Source: Pyrus communis | Lineage: Eukaryota; Streptophyta; Magnoliopsida; Rosales; Rosaceae | Length of the DNA: 64,000 nucleotides | Assembly (NCBI RefSeq): GCF_963583255.1 | Contig: NC_084817.1 | Coordinates: forward strand, 17,837,989-17,901,988 | Direction of reading: 5' to 3' | In this document: in pieces, positions 1 to 11,893 of the stretch | How the letters are laid out: each line of letters starts with the position of its first letter | How positions within the stretch are numbered: position 1 is the stretch's first letter | Position numbers and translations under genes: made by a program | Notes under the pieces: model-generated | What the model was told of the DNA's origin: nothing | The model's input: only the letters and a program-made list of their open reading frames with translations | Databases searched by the model: none

Positions 1-191
1 AAACCCTCTAAGCACCAGCCGTCACAGTTTCAATGAAATCGTGTGACACCAGAACCATCTTGAAAGTACACAAGTAAGAATATCGTCAAGTACAAATCCC
101 ATGAATTTAAACCCTCTAAGCACCAGCCGTCGCAGTTTAAATGAAATCGTGTGACACCAGAACCATCTTGAAAGTAGACAAGTGAGAATAA
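1..191. repeat. Tandem duplication, about 108-bp period
   Basis: Two near-identical units start at 1 and 109, each opening with AAACCCTCTAAGCACCAGCC. They match over about 83 bases with a few substitutions. The copy lies in the region where the last eL30 intron would be. I see no coding potential; the short minus-strand frames over it simply repeat each other. Confidence 0.85.
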
Positions 192-598
192 GAATCATAT
201 CTACACCGCCCATATTCAATATCTATCGTCAAGTCAACAATGGCTGAGATTGTTGTTCATTCTTCAACCAGTGTATTTCCACCACTAATCAAACACGCTT
301 CTTTACAATCATTTTATTTGTCACACTTCTTTACATCCATTTACGCTTTTTCGACATTATATAGTCGAGGAACTGTCATTTAATTCAGATGAACACTACC
401 CATATCGGATTTACACAACTATTTTCCTTTTATCTATCGATCTTACTATTTCAAAATAAACAATCATGCAACATCCATATCATACATAAAAAAGTAACCC
501 ATCCATAGATTATGCTAAAAAATATGATAAATCTGATATTATTATTAAAAAAATAAAAAAAAATAAAAACCCAAATATAACGGCAATAAATCACTTAC

Positions 599-947
599 TT
601 CCATTGTAGTGGTGAACCCCAACCTTGGCGAGCATAGCATAGTACTCGATCTCAGATTTCCGCAAAGGTGGGCAATTGTTGGAAATGATAATCAGCTTCG
701 CTGCAATTTACCCAAATCACAAAACATGAAATTAAACCCCAAAAAATCACAAATCGAATGCAGAAAGTTAAAAAATAATTAGAAAGATTGGAGATTAGAA
801 GGGATAAGAAATGGTCGTGCCTTTGGAGTTGCGGAGGGAATCGATGACGGTCTTGTAGCCGAGAGTGTATTTGCCACTCTTCATGACCAGCGCAAGCCTG
901 GTGTTGATGCTCTCGTGGGTCTTCTTCGTCTTCTTCGGGGCCACCAT
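599..947 (-). CDS. RPL30: 60S ribosomal protein eL30 (exons 1-2, partial)
   Basis: Structural protein of the large subunit of the cytosolic ribosome. Exon 1 (947-821) encodes 42 residues starting [20 protein letters not shown] and contains [12 protein letters not shown]. Exon 2 (700-599) encodes [20 protein letters not shown] and then [13 protein letters not shown], all classic eL30 sequence. Phases agree: exon 1 ends one base into a codon and exon 2 supplies two. The exon 2 donor is a strong GTAAGT at 598. The first intron appears to start with GC rather than GT (AAAG/GCACGA at 820) and gives Ala where most eL30 proteins have Gly. The final exon (NNVDLGTACGKYFRVS in relatives) is absent from 1-590 and should lie off the left edge. 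Identity is very secure; completeness cannot be judged. Confidence 0.93.
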
Positions 948-975
948 TTTCTACGATTGAAGGCTCTTCGCTGCT

Positions 976-1132
976 CGGAGGCTCTCTCTCTCTCTCTCTC
1001 TGCTCTGCGGCCGAAGGTGAACGGGTTTGAAGAAGTGGGAAGGGATGGCTGCTAGGGTTTTAGTATTTGCTGCCATTGAGAGATGGGCTTGCACGTGCGA
1101 GTCACGTGAGTTGGATAGCTACATTAGGGTTT
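976..1132 (-). promoter_or_regulatory. Ribosomal-protein promoter: GA leader, telo-boxes, site II
   Basis: Upstream of the eL30 start, read on the minus strand, there is a GA-rich leader (981-1003), a telo-box AAACCCTA (1060-1053), a second telo-box AAACCCTAAT (1132-1123) and a TGGGCT-type site II core on the plus strand at 1084-1089. Telo-box plus site II is the known signature of plant ribosomal-protein promoters. Two CACGTG/TCACGTG G-box-like cores (1092-1097, 1102-1108) lie between them. Confidence 0.7.
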
Positions 1133-1259
1133 CGGTTTTTTTCTAATTACATTTTGCACCCCTATTTATTAGCATACGTAACAAGTTCGTCCTTGTTTCT
1201 GGACAAGGTGCACATCTGTCATTTGAATAACAAAAAAAGAAAATTTCTTTAGAAGAAAA

Positions 1260-2480
1260 TGTTAACCTAACCGGAGATCAAAACGACATACGTGACATCA
1301 ATCATGCGCCCATATAAGTAAAATGAGCTACTTAAGATAAATAAATATCAAACTTGTTAATTATGTGAGCGTAACTTGACACCTTTTATATTAGAATATT
1401 ACTATATCATAATAAGGGTGTGCATCAAACTGACGAAACCAACCAATCCAAATTGTTGGTTTGGTTTGAATTTCATACTTTTGCTACAAACCAAAATCAC
1501 ACTGAACCAATCATATCTCTTTTACTTATAAGTTTTATTTATGGGAATTTTAATGAAAAGCTTTCGGTATTGTTCACTTTAACAAAAAATCATATTTTTA
1601 CACTAAAAGGTCAATCATGGTACTATTCACTTTACCCTTTATTTGGTCCTTATCGTTAAAATTCAAAATTTTCAAATCATTTTCATTAGTTTTTCCTTTA
1701 TTTATTTTACACATATCAATGTATTATATATTAATTGGAGGTCTTACCACACACATATTATAATTGTAAGTGCTATGAATGATTAGAAATTTGTTTGCAT
1801 TTTATGCTTATATGAAGTTGTAACTAATAAATCATTTGCTAGAAGGATATTTTACTCAACTAAAACTTAGTCCTAGTTGATTAGATGACATTTTAATGTT
1901 CCCAAAACTTAACATTTTGATTGAATTGAAATGTGTGGGATATGTGGACTTTTAGAAAATTAAAACTCTTGAGATATTGGACTTTTTTTTATTGACGTTG
2001 TGGATATGTTTAAACTGACAGCTAAACCGAGTAACAATTACATGGTTGATTTGGTTTTAACGACAGTATTAGTCAGAATCGAACTAAATCGAACCGTTAA
2101 ACATTATGTCACCAATTGTACATCGCAATGCTAGTGAATGCACTAGATAAATACAAACAATTAACTTGATGATTAAACTGATATAAGGACCAATGTTGAA
2201 AAGATATGTAAGCTTAAGGGTTGTTTTTGTCAATCTAAAGTCTTCCAAACTGTTCCATGTGGGGATGACAACGGTTCGGTTTGGGGACAGAAATGTTATA
2301 TCCATCCTCATAATCACGAAAATTAATCATATCTATAACCGCCAATTAACCATCAGGTATATATCATCCATAACCATACCCACCAAGTAACAGATTCCCT
2401 ATCGGTTAACGATTATACCAATTTCGTCAATACAAAAAATATATTCGTTCAATTAACGCATGATAATTTAGTAAATATTA
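1260..2480. other. AT-rich intergenic DNA, no gene seen
   Basis: No supported gene. Stretches rich in AACCRAACC / GGTTTGGTTTG (1420-1480, 2040-2100) and a GGGGATGACAACGGTTCGG-type segment near 2262 resemble ends of decayed hAT-type elements. I cannot pair the termini or find target duplications. Confidence 0.5.
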
Positions 2481-2705
2481 GGGTAAATTACAAAAAACTA
2501 CCTTAACTATGGGTCGAACGACACTTTCATACCTCATCTTTTAAAAATGACAATGTCATACCTCATCTTACGAATTTGTGCCAATGTCAAACCTCTGTTA
2601 GTTTTTCTGTTAATTTCTCTGTTAAGTGCTAACGTGGCTAGATACGGGGTTCACTCACTAATTCAATTGGATTAAAAAATAATTAAATATATTTTTAAAA
2701 ATTAA
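2481..2705 (+). mobile_element. Half of a Mutator-like MITE (left terminal repeat)
   Basis: Starts GGGTAAATTACAAAAAACTA and continues with the modules TTTCATACCTCATCTT and GCTAACGTGGC, matching base for base in many places the terminal repeats of the element at 6924-7733. No matching right terminus follows. The element runs into AT-rich DNA, a CT microsatellite (2747-2797), a poly-C run and then the copia fragment at 2884, so it appears truncated. Confidence 0.65.
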
Positions 2706-2883
2706 AAATTAAAAATTAAAAAAAAAATTTATATAAGATTATGGGACCTCTCTCTCTCCTCTCTCTCGCCTTTCTCTCTCCTCTCTCTCTCTCTCTCATC
2801 CCTTTCTGCACACCTACATCCCCAAAACCCAGAAACCTTCCCACCCGCCCCTCCCCCCCAAACCTTCCTCCCCCCCCCCCCAC

Positions 2884-3524
2884 TTGGCACACACAAGACC
2901 GGACCTTGCTTATGCCTTAAGTGTAATGAGTCAATACATGCATGATCCCGAAGAACAACATATAAATGTAGTGATGAGAATTTTGAGATATTTGAAAGGA
3001 AGTCCTGGCAAAGGAATTTTTTTAAAAAGGAATAATCATCTTAGAGTTGAAGGTTATACTGATGCAGATTGGGCAGGTTCGATTGATGATAGGCGTTTAA
3101 TATCAGGTTACTTTACATTCGTTGGGGGTAACTTGGTTACATGGAGAAGTAAGAAACAAAATGTGGTTGCCCGTTCCAGTGCAGAAGCTGAGTATAGAGG
3201 CATGGCTTTGGGGATTTGTGAAATTATGTGGCTTAGGCTCATGCTTCACGATTTGGGTATACTACATGATCAGCCCATGAAATTATTTTGTGATAATAAA
3301 GCTGCCCGTGACATTGCACCTAATCCGGTACAACATGATAGAACAAAGCATGTTGAAGTTGATCGGTTCTTCATCAAAGAAAAATTAGAAGAAAAATAAT
3401 TGAGCTATCGACAATAAGAACAGAACATCAGTTGGCAGATATCCTCACGAAAGCTGTTTCAAGTCATAAGTTTTCAAGTTTCTTACACAAGTTGGGCATG
3501 AGTAACATATATACACCAACTTGA
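2884..3524 (+). pseudogene. Ty1-copia pol C-terminus (RT end and RNase H), frameshifted
   Basis: The frame opens inside the protein at AHTRPDLAYALSVMSQYMHD, the end of a copia reverse transcriptase. It runs through YLKGSPGKGIFLKRN, the RNase H motif YTDADWAG, ARSSAEAEYRGMA and TKHVEVDRFFIKEK. At about 3397 one base is missing: the first frame stops at 3399, and the next frame carries the expected tail QLADILTKAV to a stop at 3522-3524. The purine-rich GGTGGAGTG directly after it is a polypurine tract. There is no start codon or 5' half, and the left junction is a poly-C run. It is a dead retrotransposon fragment, not a host gene. Confidence 0.9.
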
Positions 3525-3531
3525 GGTGGAG

Positions 3532-3715
3532 TGTTAACTTTGTATTTTAGGTAGGATTTCTATTTGATATCAATTCCGTGTAATCTCCTATAATCTCGTG
3601 TAATTAGTTTTCTTCCTATTACATTAGAGTTGTACACCTTGTATAAATACCTCTCCTTGAGAAGAATAAAATCATCATTCAAAGCATTCTCTTCTTGAAT
3701 AATGGGCCAACAAGC
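3532..3715 (+). repeat. Copia 3' LTR
   Basis: Begins TGTTAACTTTG directly after the polypurine tract that follows the copia pol fragment. It contains a TATAAATAC box near 3641 and AATAAAATC at about 3666. The right end is not certain; GGGCCAACA near 3711 is one candidate. No partner LTR is present in the window. Confidence 0.65.
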
Positions 3716-4276
3716 CAACTCTCAACCAGCAAGTAGTAGACCATCGCTAACCCTTACATAGTTTCACCGGTCATTGCCAAGAAGGCACCCTCCAAACCAT
3801 CAGCATCAACGTTCAGCAAATCCCACTCCTGCTCTGCTTCACAAGTTCATAGTTATTTCTAACGTGTTTATTAAATTATTAATAACAACTAGTTGAACCC
3901 TTCGTAAGTGTAAATAAATTTCTTTATGTTATTATCGAGTTCTCTGAAATTCGAAGGGTTTTTTATATTATTAGTTACACCTCTTGGTTTTTAATCTGTA
4001 CTGATTATCATTTTATCAATGGGAAAGAGCTGCTTTTGTTGGTGTATGTACTTTTAGGCTATAGATATCTTTCTTTCTGTAGTTTTATATCGTTAATGGA
4101 ACACGTAACGTTGTTTATCAACTCCTTAGATTTGATTTTTCTTAATTTATTTCTACATTTTTGTCAGGATGTTGATAAATGTGGGTTTGTCTTCCAGTGT
4201 AAATTTTCTGGTCGACTAATTAGATTCATGGACTTAGCAAATATTTAGGAGATTCATAGACCTAATTTTCAAACTT
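3716..4276. other. No gene seen
   Basis: AT-rich sequence between a copia LTR and a LINE tail. A 70-codon plus-strand frame at 4036-4248 has no recognisable motif and looks like chance. Confidence 0.4.
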
Positions 4277-5040
4277 TTTTTTTTTTTTTTTTTTTTGTTA
4301 AGTTTCATTAAAGAGAAAAACTACGAATAAAATTGTTTCTAGTACAATAAAAAACAAGCGCCGAAGATGCAAAGGATGAAGTACTATGCTCCTAAACACG
4401 ACTACCTGAGACACATAAACCGTGTCTAGCAAAAGCATCAGCAACAAAATTTGCTTCCTTGAAGGCGTGCCTCCATTTAATGTTGGAGAATTTGTTCGAT
4501 AAGCACCTAATATCTTCAACAATGGTCTTGAGATTCCAGGGCTCAGAACAGGAACCAAGGACAGCACGAATCGTTAAAAAAGTGTATCCCTCCACCATTA
4601 TATTTGAGAAACCCTTCCGCCAAGATTAAGCTAAACCCTCCTTCAACGCCCTAGCCTCCGCTTCAGAGATAGTGGCTCCATCAAGATTAAAAGCACCCAC
4701 ACCCAAGATATGGCCATTCTCATTCCTAATTACAAAGCCTGCAACTGCCTTCTGAAGCGCCACCGAACCATCAAAATTCAGCTTCACAAATTTATAATCA
4801 GGGGATGCCATTTGATCATAGTGGAGTTATCAAAATGACTTTTAGAAGTCTTTTGTCATTAGCTTTAAGGAAGGTATTACCCATGGTAATTGAAAGGAAC
4901 TTAGAGCGCAAGGGACATAGGTTGATACCTTTAAATTGCTTTTTATTTATGTCGTTCTAAATTTGCCAGCATAACAAAATCACCTTATTAAGATCACTGA
5001 GTTCCCTTTCCTTATCGACATGACTAAGCGTTTCCATCCA
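4277..5040 (-). pseudogene. L1-type LINE 3' end with RNase H-like domain
   Basis: Read on the minus strand, the segment ends in a poly(A) tail (poly-T at 4277-4297). The preceding frame contains KLNFDGSVALQKAVAGFVIR and LDGATISEAEARALKEGL, then in another frame a tail like KWRHAFKEANFVADAFARHG. This order is typical of the RNase H-like domain at the C-terminus of plant LINE ORF2. Upstream, a degenerate CWQI-type linker reaches about 5040, where the SINE target site begins. Frames are broken between 4590 and 4630. It is the same family as the larger LINE copy near 42.2-44.1 kb. Confidence 0.8.
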
Positions 5041-5050
5041 GTCTAAAATA

Positions 5051-5215
5051 TTATTATTTTTAATAACAAACGATATTATCTACAAGAAGGGATGAGTTAG
5101 CCTCATAATGAGCTAGTAAAAATGTGGTTCAAATTCGCATTTGATGAGAATCGAACTTAAGACCTCTCATTTACAAGTGAAGAGGAATACCACTAAATCG
5201 TAATATTAAATGGCT
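5051..5215 (-). mobile_element. tRNA-derived SINE
   Basis: On the minus strand it begins with a pol III A-box-like ACGATTTAGTGGTATTC, then a B box AAGTTCGATTCTC, and ends in an A/T-rich tail. Direct repeats AGTCTAAAATA (5040-5050) and AGTCCAAAATA (5216-5226) flank it, one mismatch apart, which supports target-primed insertion. It shares both halves with the copy at 11150-11313 and the head with the copy at 36812-36980. Confidence 0.8.
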
Positions 5216-5271
5216 AGTCCAAAATACCATTAAATTCATTACTTAATTTATTAGTTGGGGTAGTAGGATCT

Positions 5272-6198
5272 CATAGGGGTGGGTTCGGTTTCGCTTTGGT
5301 TCGATTTTTTTTTTCCTTCTGCAACTTTTTTAGGTTGAAGAATAAATCAGTTTGTTTTCAGATACATGGATTGCCGAACCAAATCAATAAACTGACCCTA
5401 TCATTAAGCAAACAAATTTTCAATTTCAGTCATCGAAAAAGTCCAAAATCTGGATTTCATCTAAGTTTTAGAATACTAATTCTCAAATAGCACAAAAATC
5501 TTTCATAAAGAAGTGTAGCTCTATCTAATCAACCAAAACACAAGTCCCAGAAATTTAATTTTCCACAAATCTAAGCATGCATGCATAATTTTCGATCAGG
5601 AAGACCTAAAATCATATGAAAATTTGAGAATTCTAAATTCAAATTCCACATATAAATCTTTGAATAAATTTGTGAGGCACCGTTTGGTAGAATCGGCTAT
5701 GGCGGGCTTGGTGGACTCGGCTATGGTGGCAGCGTCGGGAGCTACAGACAAAGTTAATCAGCTGGAGATCAAGTAGGAAGCGTAGAAATAGAGCTTTGGA
5801 ATTCCAGGGAGGATAGAGTCAGTGGGTGAGATTCGAAATTGGGGTGAGAAGAAAGAAGATGTGGGGTCTAGGGAAAAAAAAGAAAGAAGTGGAAGAAAAA
5901 AACTGAAAGAAGAGGGAGAGAAGACAATGCGGCTGAGGTCTGGGGAAAAAGAAAAGAAAAAGAAAGAGGGACCAAAAAAAAAAAAAAACACAGTGCTAGG
6001 ATTTATAATTGGGCTTATAAATTGGGTTGGAATTGGGCTTGGAGATTGGGGTTGGAATTGGCGTGGGAATTGGGCTTACAAAATAAAATACAAAAATTAA
6101 AAATTAAATATATAATAATTCGGTTTGGTTCGGTTTTTTTTTCAGTTTTGGTTTGGTGGTCCAATTTTTTTCGGTTTTTGGTTTTTAGAACCTATCCC
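5272..6198. mobile_element. hAT-type non-autonomous element, 8-bp duplication TAGGATCT
   Basis: TAGGATCT occurs exactly at 5264-5271 and 6199-6206. The enclosed 927 bp starts CATAGGGGTGGGTTCGG and ends GGTTTTTAGAACCTATCCC, so the inverted termini pair GGGGTGGGTTC with GAACCTATCCC. An 8-bp duplication and CA(N)GGGG-like ends are hAT features. The interior has purine-rich low-complexity DNA (5840-5990) and no transposase. Confidence 0.8.
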
Positions 6199-6206
6199 TA
6201 GGATCT

Positions 6207-6914
6207 AATTTCCAATGGAAGTGAAAGAGGCAGACATCATTGTTTTTGGTTTTTGGTTTTTATATTAAATGTCCAGATTAATGGAACATTGACACAGACA
6301 TCATTGTTTTTTTTAATGTTTGTATTATACAATAAACACTCTGAAAGTCAAGAAAATCATGGTTCCAGGATCTGCTGATGGATTAAAATATGAAATAATT
6401 ACACTCAATAGATTGAGCCGTGTCGGAATTCAATCCCATGGTGGATTCTGATTTTAATATAATGTAGGATAAAACAAATTGTGATGGTCACACGTGTTCC
6501 TTAAAGAAGAAAATGATCAGATGGATGAGTTGCTATTCTAGTCTCTATCTTTGCTACTTGCTTGTCAATGATAATCACACATATTTTAGCTGACGCGTTG
6601 ATTGGTAGATTTCGCATTATGAGCAAAGGGTTTGCGACATGGCATTGATAAGCTTATATTGAGAGGCTCACTCTAATTAACGATGGTTAGTGGTAAATCA
6701 CACATTATGAGGTTTGCTCTGAGTAAAGATGATCTATCGTGACACGTTTATTGGAAGATCTCATAATATTTTGACACTCACACCATTGTGACGATTGGTA
6801 AATCTCGTATTATTATGCTCCCTTGACTAATGAGCAATTGTCATACATTGATAGATCCATATTGTGAGGTTTGCTGGGATTAACGAATTTGCATTTGGAT
6901 GGTTGGGGTTATGA
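6207..6914. other. No gene seen
   Basis: Repeated short phrases such as ATTGGTAGATTTCGCATTATGAG-like words (6600-6860) suggest an old degenerate tandem array. There is no open frame of note. Confidence 0.35.
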
Positions 6915-6923
6915 TTTTTATTT

Positions 6924-7733
6924 GAGTAAAGTACAAAAAACTACCTCAATTATTGGTATCACGACACTTTCATATCTTATATTTTAAAATTGACAATGTC
7001 AAACCTCATCTTTAGAATTTGGTCCAATGTTATACCTTCCATTACTTGACTGTTTACTTTTCTGTTAAATGCTGACGTGGCTTGATCCGAATCCCACTTT
7101 CTATTAAAAATTTATTAAAAACTAAAAAAAAAAAAAAATTAAATATTAAAAGAAAAGTATAAAAAAAAAAATTAAAAAAAAATCCCACTTTACTCCTACT
7201 TCCTCCTCCTCCTCCTCCTCCTTCTTTCTCCTTCTTTTGCAGATTCAGGTTTTTTTTTATTTTTTTTTATTTTTTCTTCTTCTTCTTCTTCTTCTTCCTC
7301 TTTCTTCTTTTGCAGATTTGGGTTTTTTTGTTTTTTGTTTTTTGTTTTTCTTCTTCTTCTTCTTCTTCTTCTGGGTAGCAGATTCGGGGGGTTTTTTTTT
7401 TTGTTCGGTTTCTTCTTCTTCTTCTTCTTGGGATGCAGATTTGGTTTTTTAATTTTATTTTTATTTATTTTTAAACTTTTTTTTTATTATTTTAATATTT
7501 AAAAATTATTAAATGATTTTTTTTAGTTTTTAATAATATTTATTAATTTTTTAATAGAAAGTAGGACACGGATCAAGCCACGTCAGCATTTAATTAAAAA
7601 GTAAACGGCCAAGTAACGGAAGGTATAACATTGGACCAAATTCTAAAGATGAGGTATGACATTGTCAGTTTAAAAGATGAGGTATGAAAGTGTCGTGACA
7701 CTAATAGTTGAGATAATTTTTTGTACTTTACCC
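6924..7733. mobile_element. Mutator-like MITE with long TIRs, 9-bp duplication TTTTTATTT
   Basis: Long terminal inverted repeats of about 190 bp: the left arm opens GAGTAAAGTACAAAAAACTA and the right arm closes TTTTTTGTACTTTACCC. Matching internal words in the two arms include the ACGACACTTTCATA and GCTGACGTGGCTTGATCC types. Identical 9-bp repeats TTTTTATTT flank the element (6915-6923 and 7734-7742), the diagnostic Mutator-superfamily size. The 810-bp element carries only CT-rich and CTT low-complexity DNA between its arms and encodes no transposase. Confidence 0.88.
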
Positions 7734-7742
7734 TTTTTATTT

Positions 7743-9961
7743 TTATTATAATTATATCTTTTTTTTTTTGTTACAAGATTCTGCTAAACCGGTTTTTGGC
7801 TAAGGCAAGTAGGTTGCCCCTCTTGCAAGAAGCCTACTCATGTTTCTTGTAATCTTGTGGTCAAATTATTCAAGTTCTTAATATTGGCTACGAACTGCAT
7901 CTTGTCTTGTGTTTGAGATTCTCTTCACTCGTATGGTTTGTATACATAAATTTTTTCTTCTTTATATAACATTTTGTCAATAGTTAGGTAAGATCTGAGG
8001 AGAAAAAAATAGTGAAGAAACCTTGAACTCGGGTTAGGAGGGTCACAAGAGTGCTTGAATTTCACTGTACTACTGCCCTCCTCTTATGCTTTATATAATT
8101 GGTGCCTTGTTTTTGCGTGCGGGCCTCACCACTTTAAGATTGGTTATCTTCCACCGTACCAAAAAGCCATCCACGAAATGAACTTTGTAGAAAGCGATAG
8201 CAAATAAACCCTAGACGACCGAGGTATGTATCAGGACTCGTACGTGTCAAGCCATGCATACATGCAAGCACCAATTATGAAGCCCAACACTGCACATGAT
8301 CGTATTTTTACTGGATTTTTATTAGACACATCAAGAAGAAGGCAACATTAAAATTTAATAAATAGCAACAGTGCATCGAATGATTGGGGTTTTTTTCTTC
8401 CACAGTAAAAGCTCATAGTAATTGGTTGATAAAATTTGGTGAAGAGGACACCAACATATAGAGTCATATGGCACAAAGTCCATTACCTAGCTAGTCATTA
8501 GGGTAAGGGACGTTGGTTTAGGCAATTATATGGACATATAGAGTACTATTCGCACTTTCTTCCCTACTCATAAGTACTTAATGAGCTCATTTATACATAT
8601 GATTGGATTAAAATGGAGAATTCTCAAACTTTAAGGTATATTGAAAATAGAAGTGAATAGTTTTTCATATAAAAGGGTCACTTCTAATGCTACCATTCTC
8701 AAAGGGATATGAAAATTAGATATAAAGATTAGATATTAGCACAACTAAATAGCCAAAATGGTTCCTGAGATTTGCATAATCAATAAAAATGGTACTTGAG
8801 ATTAAAAATCAATAGAAATGGTCCTTGAGATTGTCCATCATCCATGATTTTGGTCATTCTGCTAAAAACTCTTTGGGCAATTTTCAAAGCTTCGTAACTC
8901 AATCATTTCTTAACCAAATTCGACCCATAATATATCAAAATGAAGATAGGAAAGTGTAGAACAAGATTATACTTATTTTGAAGCCTAATGGTAGCTGGAG
9001 ATGGTTGGAAAATAGCTTGAAATGTGACTGGTCCGCGTGAAAATCAATCTTCTTATATTAAATAATAACTTCCCATATATCGATACCTAATTCATTTGGC
9101 TTTTGATTACATAACCAAAATTGGCTTCCATTGAATTAGGACGAGAAAATTCGATCATGCAAGATTTTTCTTTATTTATCCAAAAGTTTTTCTTTTTCCC
9201 TTTATTTTCAAGATATGTAGCTAGATTTCTTAAAGCAAACTGACCAATTTAATTAAATCTAATTAAGTGCAGATATCTAATTCCAAAATCCCAAAATGTT
9301 GGTGTGATTTAGGTGCAACTCCTAATTAAATTAGTAACTCTCAAGTCAATTCCTTCTCTCTGCCAAAGGGAAAAGCCCTCGTTTTCATGTAGATGGACTG
9401 ATGGAGGGAGCTTAATTAAACATTACTGAAAATATGACTTTAGCCCTTGATATTTAATTTTCTTCACATAAAACTCGTCATAAGTTTTTTACTCAAATAA
9501 AACTCATTAACTAGATTCCACATCATCAAATTCGTTAATTATATTTGACTTTACACATTTAAAAATTTTCCCCTATTTAAATGTTTGATGTACACAATTA
9601 GTTCCATATAGATTGTAAGAGAGAATTAATGATTTTACGAAAATAATAAATAATAAATTTATTGCCTAATATATGTAATAATACATGCTTAGTTAAGTCA
9701 ACAAATTATATTTTTACATATAAAGGTAGGAAAATCATTTCACACACATATATACAACAAAAAAAAAAAAAACGCCTGGTATATGTAATAATTTACCTAC
9801 ATAATAAAGCAAACCCAATGTATGCAAAATAATGTACCTACATAAAAAAAATATTATTATTTTATTCAATACTATTTTACCTATTCTTTTGTACACATAA
9901 ATTTACATATACATAGATTAATTAGTATAATATGTCTGATCATATATGTAGTACTGTGCAT

Positions 9962-9997
<36 letters not shown>

Positions 9998-11145
9998 GAA
10001 CGTATAGTAGTACTATATATATAGGTAAACTATATATATATATATATATATTGAGCTTATGGTAGTACTATATACATTTGAACGTATATATATGTGTGTG
10101 TGTGTGTGTTAAGGGTAATAATATGCAATAAATTATTTATTCATTGTAATTAAGGTGAGTAATAATATTTATTGATTTATTTTGAATATCGTGGTACAAG
10201 TTGTAAATATTTTGTATTAATAGGTCAATTACTTTCCTACATGGCAATCACTTTTAAATTTGGGTTTTATTTGGACGTTTATAATTAGGTGAGTTTTTAT
10301 ATAGGAAATTAGAGTTGCAAGGTCTATACGTAAAGAATCCTAAACATTAATTAAATTTAGTTTCATGGTGCTTTCAAATGCTCATAGTCATACGACTCAC
10401 AATCCTTCTTGCTGCCACCTGGCAAAGCAGTCATACGCATTTGTTGCTCAAATTTTTTATTTTATTTCACCAATACACATTCACAAGTGGACAATTCCTC
10501 GTGAACAAGTATAAGCAGTAACCACCAGCTCCATTTGAAGATGATTTTGCCACTTGGCTCATAGTCAGCCATTGATATCTGCGTTAACCATCAAGATCTT
10601 TAACGTGGTAGCTGCTGGTGCCTTTGATGATGGTAGAATTTTTGTCTATGAAATCATGCGTGTTAGAGAGAGATTCAAACTTTTGACAAGCGTTACTCTC
10701 AAAATTTAATGTGTTGTTTAACTGCTTTCGTGCACCCTAACCATTGAAAACTTTCAAAACCCAAAAACAACCAGGTTTAATTTGCAAGAAAAACTAGATA
10801 GCTAGGTTTGCTTAATTAATTAAAGTATGCACCAATTCAGCCAAATTATACTCAAAGTACCGTTGTCCCTTGTTGGTTTTTTTAGGGGCTCATGTCTTTT
10901 TATGGAGAATGACTTACATGAAATAAGTTCGCTGTTAATTGACATTATAGTTTAATAATGCAATGTTATATATAAGCTTCTTCTATATAACAATGTATTA
11001 TAGCAACGAAATATCATAATAACTCTGAATATATTTCATGTATAAGTTATTCTCATTTTCATGGCCACGTAATAAAATTTCCATATAAGAAGAGGTCTAT
11101 TTATTTTAACGATATGAGCTAAGGTGCCTTACTGATATAGCATCT
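7743..11145. other. Intergenic DNA upstream of HIPP; microsatellites only
   Basis: No gene supported. It contains (TA)n at 9968-9995 and 10031-10050, (GT)n near 10093-10109, and a segment 8740-9050 with three copies of an AATGGT(N)CTTGAGATT phrase, a common dispersed plant repeat type I cannot classify. The rest is AT-rich without motifs I can defend. Confidence 0.4.
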
Positions 11146-11149
11146 TTAA

Positions 11150-11313
11150 AAGTACTACGGTCTAGTGATATTCATCTTCACTTATAAGTGAAAGGTCTTA
11201 AGTTCGATTCTTACCAAATGCGAATTTGAACCACATTCTTGCCAGGTCATTATGAGGCTTAACCCACTCTCCTACCCTCTTAGTATAGATAATATTGTTT
11301 GTTAAAAAAAAAA
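11150..11313 (+). mobile_element. tRNA-derived SINE, plus orientation
   Basis: Head GTACTACGGTCTAGTGATATTC resembles a pol III A box region. AGTTCGATTC at 11201-11210 is the B box, and the element ends in a poly-A run at 11300-11313. The body (ACCACATTCTTGCCAGGTCA, GGCTTAACCCACT) matches the minus-strand copy at 5051-5215. I could not define a convincing target duplication. Confidence 0.72.
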
Positions 11314-11784
11314 AAAAATCTATTATGGATTATTAGTCCAGTTTCCTATAGTTACTAGAGCAGCTAACTTAGCCTCCTTTTTTAATTATTTATTTATTTG
11401 TTTTATTTTATTAATTTCTATTGGATATTATTCTCTATGAGCCATCTGTTTGGTATAAAACCAAAGAATAGAAGCTAGCAAGCGTGCATTCCAATACCGG
11501 TGTCCTCCTCTTCCTAGTCGCTCATTCACCTTTTCTATTGCTTCTATAGCTTGTTCTTTCCTTTCATGCACTTATTGGAAAAGAATAAATTAAAAATTTT
11601 CTAGTAGTATGTATAGCACTCTTTCTTATCAACACCCATCTCTTGCTTTTCTCTGGTAAGTTAGCTCTTGAATCCTTACATCTTCAAGTCTTCTTAATTC
11701 CTTTTTTAAAGTTATAAAGGAGGATTTCAAACTCAGGATCTTTAGCTATATATAAATATTTTCATCCGTACGTAGCTCGCTAGT

Positions 11785-11823
<39 letters not shown>

Positions 11824-11893
11824 AGCTTGTCCAAGACCAATGAGAAACCATTCTAGCTAGCTAGCTGGAGCGTTTGGAACAATAAGCTGAAAA

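Noticed and set aside
7237..7452. 71-codon Phe/Leu-rich membrane-like frame
   Set aside because: Translation of CTT/T-rich low-complexity DNA inside the Mutator-like MITE.
11150..11313. tRNA gene from A and B box-like motifs
   Set aside because: No cloverleaf can be drawn; the poly-A tail and related copies at 5051 and 36812 identify a SINE.
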